A stretch of DNA of 6,474 nucleotides from CAZZCN01 sp964652975 (GTDB lineage: Bacteria; Bacillota; Clostridia; Saccharofermentanales; UBA5734). The stretch spans positions 1 through 6,474 of the forward strand of contig CAZZCN010000124.1 of NCBI GenBank assembly GCA_964652975.1. The letters run 5' to 3'. A program made the position numbers and the translations under genes. The notes under the pieces were generated by a model. It did no database searches, was not told where the DNA came from, and saw nothing but the letters and a program-made list of their open reading frames with translations. Of this stretch, positions 6,062 through 6,474 are shown in pieces (position 1 is the stretch's first letter; every line of letters begins with the position of its first letter).

Positions 6062-6167
6062 TAATATGTGCCGGAATGAAGTGTTTTTTTTGATTTGCAG
6101 GGAAATAATCACAATGGGAAATACCTTGACCACTGACTCTAGACTAAAAAGAGACACTAATAAGACA
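6055..6167. repeat. 113-bp direct repeat, copy 2, upstream of the nucleotidyltransferase gene
   Basis: Same orientation as copy 1, offset by 824 bp and with five substitutions. Its left edge is 37 bp from the start codon of the minus-strand nucleotidyltransferase. The unique sequences beyond both edges differ from those at copy 1, so the repeat boundaries are sharp. Confidence 0.9.
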
Positions 6168-6189
6168 ATCAATTCAGCGGAAAAACAAT

Positions 6190-6235
6190 CACAGGCGAGA
6201 GCACAGTCATCCGGCGTGCCAAGCGCCTGTGCTAC
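6190..6235. repeat. Expanded family B palindrome with a 23-nt insert
   Basis: The left half (to AGA at 6200) and right half (CGCCTGTGCTAC, 6224-6235) match family B, but 23 extra bases (6201-6223) separate them. The outer 7-bp stem ACAGGCG / CGCCTGT (6191-6197, 6224-6230) is preserved. Inside, GCAC (6201-6204) can pair with GTGC (6216-6219), making a longer two-tier hairpin. Confidence 0.7.
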
Positions 6236-6273
6236 TTTTCCATTAAAAATACAATTTCCTGTGCAAGTAAATC

Positions 6274-6345
6274 AAGAGGCGGGTCAGAAAACCCGCCCTC
6301 CGTTGAAAGACAAAAACTAAATCACAGGCGAGACGCCTGCGCTAC
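6274..6345. repeat. 72-bp compound repeat (family A plus family B), copy 2
   Basis: Second copy of the compound unit at 5562-5633. The family A part (6278-6307) carries the GGCGGGT-CAGAAA-ACCCGCC hairpin. The family B part (6323-6345) has a 6-7 bp stem around AGA. The 106 bp between this and direct-repeat copy 2 are unrelated to the 218 bp in the equivalent place at copy 1. Confidence 0.9.
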
Positions 6346-6394
6346 TCTTAAATCGGATCGCTGGCATCCTGCTGGCTCTTTTACATAACCTAAA

Positions 6395-6412
6395 GCCAGA
6401 CTAGAGTCTGGC
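6395..6412. repeat. Short perfect palindromic hairpin
   Basis: GCCAGAC (6395-6401) and GTCTGGC (6406-6412) pair over 7 bp around the loop TAGA. GTTTC follows, so only a poor T-run is present. The layout fits another small dispersed palindrome rather than a terminator, since no gene ends before it. Confidence 0.6.
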
Positions 6413-6428
6413 GTTTCAGCAAATCAAT

Positions 6429-6451
6429 CACAGGCAAGATGCCTGTGCTAC
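6429..6451. repeat. Family B palindrome, intact copy
   Basis: CACAGGC-AAGAT-GCCTGTG forms a stem of up to 8 or 9 bp around AGA and is followed by the conserved tail CTAC. It is the most symmetric of the five copies and defines the family. The other copies are at 3513-3535, 5611-5633, 6190-6235 and 6323-6345. Confidence 0.85.
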
Positions 6452-6474
6452 ATTATTTGCCACCAGGGATGGTG

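Larger units (their letters stand above)
6168..6474. other. Gene-free right part of the repeat island
   Basis: No open frame here has a ribosome binding site or coding character. The stretch is made up of family A and B repeats and one other palindrome joined by short AT-rich linkers. Nothing tRNA-like or CRISPR-like is seen. The last 23 bases hold no recognisable element. Confidence 0.6.

Noticed and set aside
5231..6167. Composite transposon reading of the two direct repeats
   Set aside because: No transposase, no terminal inverted repeats and no target-site duplication are seen.
5562..6451. Possible CRISPR array from recurring palindromic repeats
   Set aside because: The copies are irregularly spaced, mixed in family and orientation, and have no uniform spacers; no cas gene is present.

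Overview
The window looks like a chromosomal accessory stretch from a Gram-negative bacterium of the PVC group (Planctomycetes-Verrucomicrobia-Chlamydiae superphylum), most likely Lentisphaerota or Verrucomicrobiota. This placement is an inference. It rests on a trio of pilin-like proteins resembling the Verru_Chthon cassette families (A, B and C types) remembered from those phyla, on prepilin leaders with a basic or bulky residue where Gly normally precedes the FTLIE motif, and on intergenic DNA packed with short palindromic repeats. No 16S rRNA, tRNA or other taxonomic marker is present.

All convincing genes lie on the minus strand. Reading in the direction of transcription (right to left), an operon runs from about 5230 to 226. 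It holds a GspI/PilV-like minor pilin (4566-5162), a GspJ/PilW-like minor pilin (3551-4501), a very long GspK/PilX-like protein of 922 aa (689-3457), and a small secreted protein of unknown function (226-687) translationally coupled to it. The I-J-K order matches the minor pseudopilins that form the tip complex of type II secretion and type IV pilus systems. The working idea is an envelope-spanning pseudopilus tip or secretion-type assembly. No ATPase, secretin, platform protein or prepilin peptidase lies in the window, so the machinery must be elsewhere.

Upstream of the operon lies a repeat island (about 5230-5699 and 6018-6474) enclosing one short gene, an orphan MntA-like nucleotidyltransferase (5700-6017) with no HEPN partner beside it. 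A 113-bp direct repeat (5231-5343 and 6055-6167, 108/113 identical) sits just upstream of both the pilin operon and the nucleotidyltransferase gene. The gene-proximal end of each copy forms an extended -10 promoter (TGC-TATAGT and TGC-TATAAT), so both units may share one promoter/regulatory module. A 72-bp compound repeat (5562-5633 and 6274-6345, 66/72 identical) follows each copy in the same order. The rest of the island holds a perfect 20-bp hairpin, an inverted pair of 30-bp arms and several other palindromes. One palindrome family also occurs inside the pilin operon, between the J-like and K-like genes.

Positions 1-225 hold no gene that can be supported.
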